From an uncultured Eubacteriales bacterium (GTDB taxonomy: Bacteria; Bacillota; Clostridia; Oscillospirales; Acutalibacteraceae): 49,831 nt of DNA. Both the position numbers and the translations under genes were made by a program. The stretch lies in NCBI GenBank assembly GCA_934457115.1, contig CAKSHI010000012.1, forward strand, positions 1 to 49,831, given 5' to 3'. Below the pieces are notes generated by a model. That model worked only from the letters and a program-made list of their open reading frames with translations. It was not told the origin of the DNA and ran no database searches. Below, one piece after another: positions 47,824 through 49,831 of this stretch (positions are counted from its first letter, which is position 1; every line of letters starts with the position of its first letter).

Positions 47824-49698
47824 TTAGGGATTTTGTTGCTCGGCGTTTGGATCTTGCAATGTTGCGGTTACTACGCCAAAGGTTTGATTCTCTAATCTTG
47901 ATTGTATTGCGTTACCCTCTGGTGCGCCTGAAAGCTTCAAGTATGTAGTTTTCTCTTTGTCAAGCCTTGTAAGGGTTAACTTGCTGTTTGTAATTTCTGT
48001 ATCACCGTTTGACTCGGTCATGAAAGTTCCCTTAATATCATCGGTGTCGTTTTCATCCTTTGCTTTGTATTCATCGGATGCTTCAAACGAAAATACCACA
48101 TCAATGTCACTATAAGAGCTGCTCTTAGCTGTTATCTTATCGCCGTCTTCTTCGGCAACACTCCAAAATGGTGCATCTCCGTTTTGAACCCAAGTTTGGG
48201 TAGTATCGTCCCACTTTGCGGTGTAGTTATAGGTTAGCTCGCCCCATGTGATGGTTACATTGGTTGAGCCTGCACCTGTGGGAGCCAAAAATTGCCCTTT
48301 ACCTGTTACGCTGCGGCTCGAGGTTTGGCCTATTGCTGTTAGGGTGTCTCCTGTCGGGGTTGGTTCCGGTTCGGGTTCGGGCATTCTGCCTATATCAACC
48401 AGTGCGCTCTTAATAAACTTTGTTTGTGGGCTTGTGTAGTTATCGCTGCCCAAGCCTAGCTGGCCGTTGCCGTTTTCACCTGCACCCAAAAGCTCTAGGT
48501 CGCCGTTATCATCAAGCCTTAGAATTAATGTAACAAAAGCACTATAACCATTTGATACTGCTGCCACATTGGTTATTGTGCCATTGGCATCTTCGCTCTG
48601 CACAAATTTCGTCTTATTTGTTCTGCTTCCACTTTCCCCTGTTCCTAGCTGGCCGTATTCATTCCAACCACACTGCCAGAGGGCTTTGTTTGACCTTATC
48701 ACTGCTGTGTGATAATAACCGCAGGCTACCGCTTCCGCATCAGTTATTACTCCACTGGCATCTTGGCTCTGCACAAATTTAGTCTTATTTGCACTATCTC
48801 CGCTTTCCCCTGTGCCTAGCTGGCCGACGCTATTATCCCCACACTGCCAGAGGGTTCCGCCTGCCCTTATCACTGCTGTGTGTTGATAACCGCAAGATAC
48901 CGCTTCCGCATCAGTTATTGCTCCGCTTGCATCTTTGCTCTGCACAAATTTTTTAACATCTGTAGTATTCCCTGTGCCTAGCTGGCCGTAAACATTAGAC
49001 CCACACTGCCAGAGGGTTTTGTTTGACCTTATCACTGCTGTGTGATAATAACCGCAGGCTACCGCTTCCGCATCAGTTATTGCTCCACTCGCATCTTTGC
49101 TCTGCACAAATTTGGTACTTTTGACATCAGTTCCGCTTTCCCCTGTGCCTAGCTGGCCTTTTTCATTATTCCCACACTGCCAGAGGGTTTTGTTTGACCT
49201 TATCACTGCTGTGTGTCCAAAACCGCAGGCTACCGCTTCCGCATCCGTTATTGCTCCACTTGCATCTTTGCTCTGCACAAATTTAGTCTTATGTGTATCA
49301 AATCCGCTTTCCCCTGTGCCTAGCTGGTCGTAAACATTAGACCCACACTGCCAGAGGGCTCCTCCTGCCCTTATCACTGCTGTGTGTTGACTACCGCAGG
49401 CTATATCGATAGCGTCTTTGATTTCGGCGCCCGTATCGTCTATGCAGGGCATAAATGTCGCGGTTTTTTCCAATGCATCGCTTGTTTTTCCGACACCAAG
49501 CTGACCGTAGTAATTTTTTCCCGTAGCCCAAACAGAGCCGTCCGCCTTTAGCACTACAGTATGTTGATACCCCGCAGCAACCTTAGGGGTGGCGGTGCCC
49601 GCCGCCGAGGAGGTGAGCGAAACCATAGGTACAGCCGTAGCGCAAAGTGCTAAACTTAAACCGATACTTAATAACTTTTTGCTTATACGTCCTTTCAT
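47824..49698 (-). CDS. Secreted RCC1-type seven-bladed beta-propeller protein with ITWG domain, copy 2
   Basis: 624 residues from the ATG at 49698, with the same ribosome site and signal peptide as copy 1. Seven RCC1 units; several have R-S-N-K-x-L-W-Q-C-G where copy 1 has R-A-G-G. After the propeller a Pro/Glu linker (P-E-P-E-P-E-P-T-P, near 438-446) precedes the shared C-terminal domain (I-T-W-G-E-L-T-Y ... F-G-V-V-T-A-T-L) and the tail ends E-Q-Q-N-P. It is a paralog of 41013-42818: leader and signal peptide identical, propeller and C-terminal domain diverged. Secreted; no anchor motif. Function unknown. Confidence 0.88.
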   Translation of the reverse strand: MKGRISKKLLSIGLSLALCATAVPMVSLTSSAAGTATPKVAAGYQHTVVLKADGSVWATGKNYYGQLGVGKTSDALEKTATFMPCIDDTGAEIKDAIDIACGSQHTAVIRAGGALWQCGSNVYDQLGTGESGFDTHKTKFVQSKDASGAITDAEAVACGFGHTAVIRSNKTLWQCGNNEKGQLGTGESGTDVKSTKFVQSKDASGAITDAEAVACGYYHTAVIRSNKTLWQCGSNVYGQLGTGNTTDVKKFVQSKDASGAITDAEAVSCGYQHTAVIRAGGTLWQCGDNSVGQLGTGESGDSANKTKFVQSQDASGVITDAEAVACGYYHTAVIRSNKALWQCGWNEYGQLGTGESGSRTNKTKFVQSEDANGTITNVAAVSNGYSAFVTLILRLDDNGDLELLGAGENGNGQLGLGSDNYTSPQTKFIKSALVDIGRMPEPEPEPTPTGDTLTAIGQTSSRSVTGKGQFLAPTGAGSTNVTITWGELTYNYTAKWDDTTQTWVQNGDAPFWSVAEEDGDKITAKSSSYSDIDVVFSFEASDEYKAKDENDTDDIKGTFMTESNGDTEITNSKLTLTRLDKEKTTYLKLSGAPEGNAIQSRLENQTFGVVTATLQDPNAEQQNP

Positions 49699-49831
49699 AA
49701 TTAAACCCTCCTTCAGGTTCAAAAATTTTAATATATGTCACAAGCCACATTGCTATTGAATCTAAGTCTTAGCAGTGCGGCTTGATTTGAACAAGTAGTT
49801 ATATTAGGGCCTTTTGCACTTAATCCTACTT
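49576..49831 (-). repeat. 256-bp sequence identical to 42696-42951, cut by window edge
   Basis: It contains the 5' coding end of RCC1 gene 2 and the first 111 bases of its leader seen in the window, including the long CAAGCC...GGCTTG hairpin and the CAAGTAG/CTACTTG helix. The perfect match to copy 1 indicates recent duplication or gene conversion. Confidence 0.93.
49699..49831 (-). promoter_or_regulatory. Structured leader of RCC1 gene 2 (partial)
   Basis: Same 3' leader structures as in 42819-42951: terminal hairpin near the ribosome site and the CAAGTAG/CTACTTG helix. The upstream AAGTCTTAGCAG strand and the promoter, if present, lie beyond the right edge. Confidence 0.55.

Noticed and set aside
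41013..49698. Diversity-generating retroelement acting on the RCC1 genes
   Set aside because: No reverse transcriptase or template repeat was seen, and the variation is not limited to adenine positions.

Overview
The window comes from a low-GC, Gram-positive, spore-forming Clostridia-type genome. The main reasons are a clear forespore sigma factor SigG, the HrcA/CIRCE heat-shock operon, the ylxM-ffh-rpsP-khpA-rimM-trmD operon, RqcH, TrmK, IreB, a membrane pyrophosphatase, a TPP riboswitch and several TTG/GTG starts. No genus can be named from sequence alone. No rRNA gene, canonical tRNA, CRISPR array, insertion sequence or prophage was seen.

Layout. (1) 1-3.4 kb: two near-consensus sigma-A promoters pointing out of the left edge, then three leftward genes for surface or membrane proteins: two single-span proteins with related C-terminal ectodomains and one secreted protein. 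(2) 3.6-14.8 kb: a leftward run radC, MGMT-family gene, uvrB, uvrA, an accessory DUF4157 (eCIS-core-like) plus caspase-fold (C80/CPD-like) gene, trmK, nif3-like gene and rqcH. (3) 15-19.5 kb, rightward: a pseudouridine synthase, two tandem zinc-ribbon genes that each carry a 73-nt tRNA-shaped element in their leader, sigG and comM. (4) 19.5-31.9 kb: a cupin, an unaccompanied MazF-type RNase, the hrcA-grpE-dnaK-dnaJ operon, hppA, a coiled-coil protein, coaD, rsmD, uvrC and ptsH. (5) 32-38.2 kb: the SRP/ribosome-maturation operon, ireB, galU and a RING/zinc-ribbon/DUF2628 membrane protein. (6) 38.3-49.8 kb: a candidate structured ncRNA, serC-serA, a lipid flippase, a TPP-riboswitch-controlled thiXYZ transporter, and two leftward paralogous genes for secreted RCC1-type seven-bladed propellers. 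The propeller genes share 256 identical base pairs of leader and 5' coding sequence.

Much of the window is housekeeping: DNA repair, proteostasis, protein targeting, ribosome maturation and serine synthesis. The accessory material is the surface-protein family (a shared C-terminal beta domain in three secreted proteins and a duplicated propeller cassette with a roughly 216-nt structured leader) and the DUF4157/protease gene. The most unusual signal is the tRNA-like leader in front of the zinc-ribbon genes. It has acceptor, D and T arms of tRNA proportions, an altered central hairpin, and a pairing-preserving difference between the two copies. Other good candidates for undescribed biology are the RCC1 leader RNA with competing helices, the DUF4157-CPD-like protein, and the 38.3-38.6 kb RNA.
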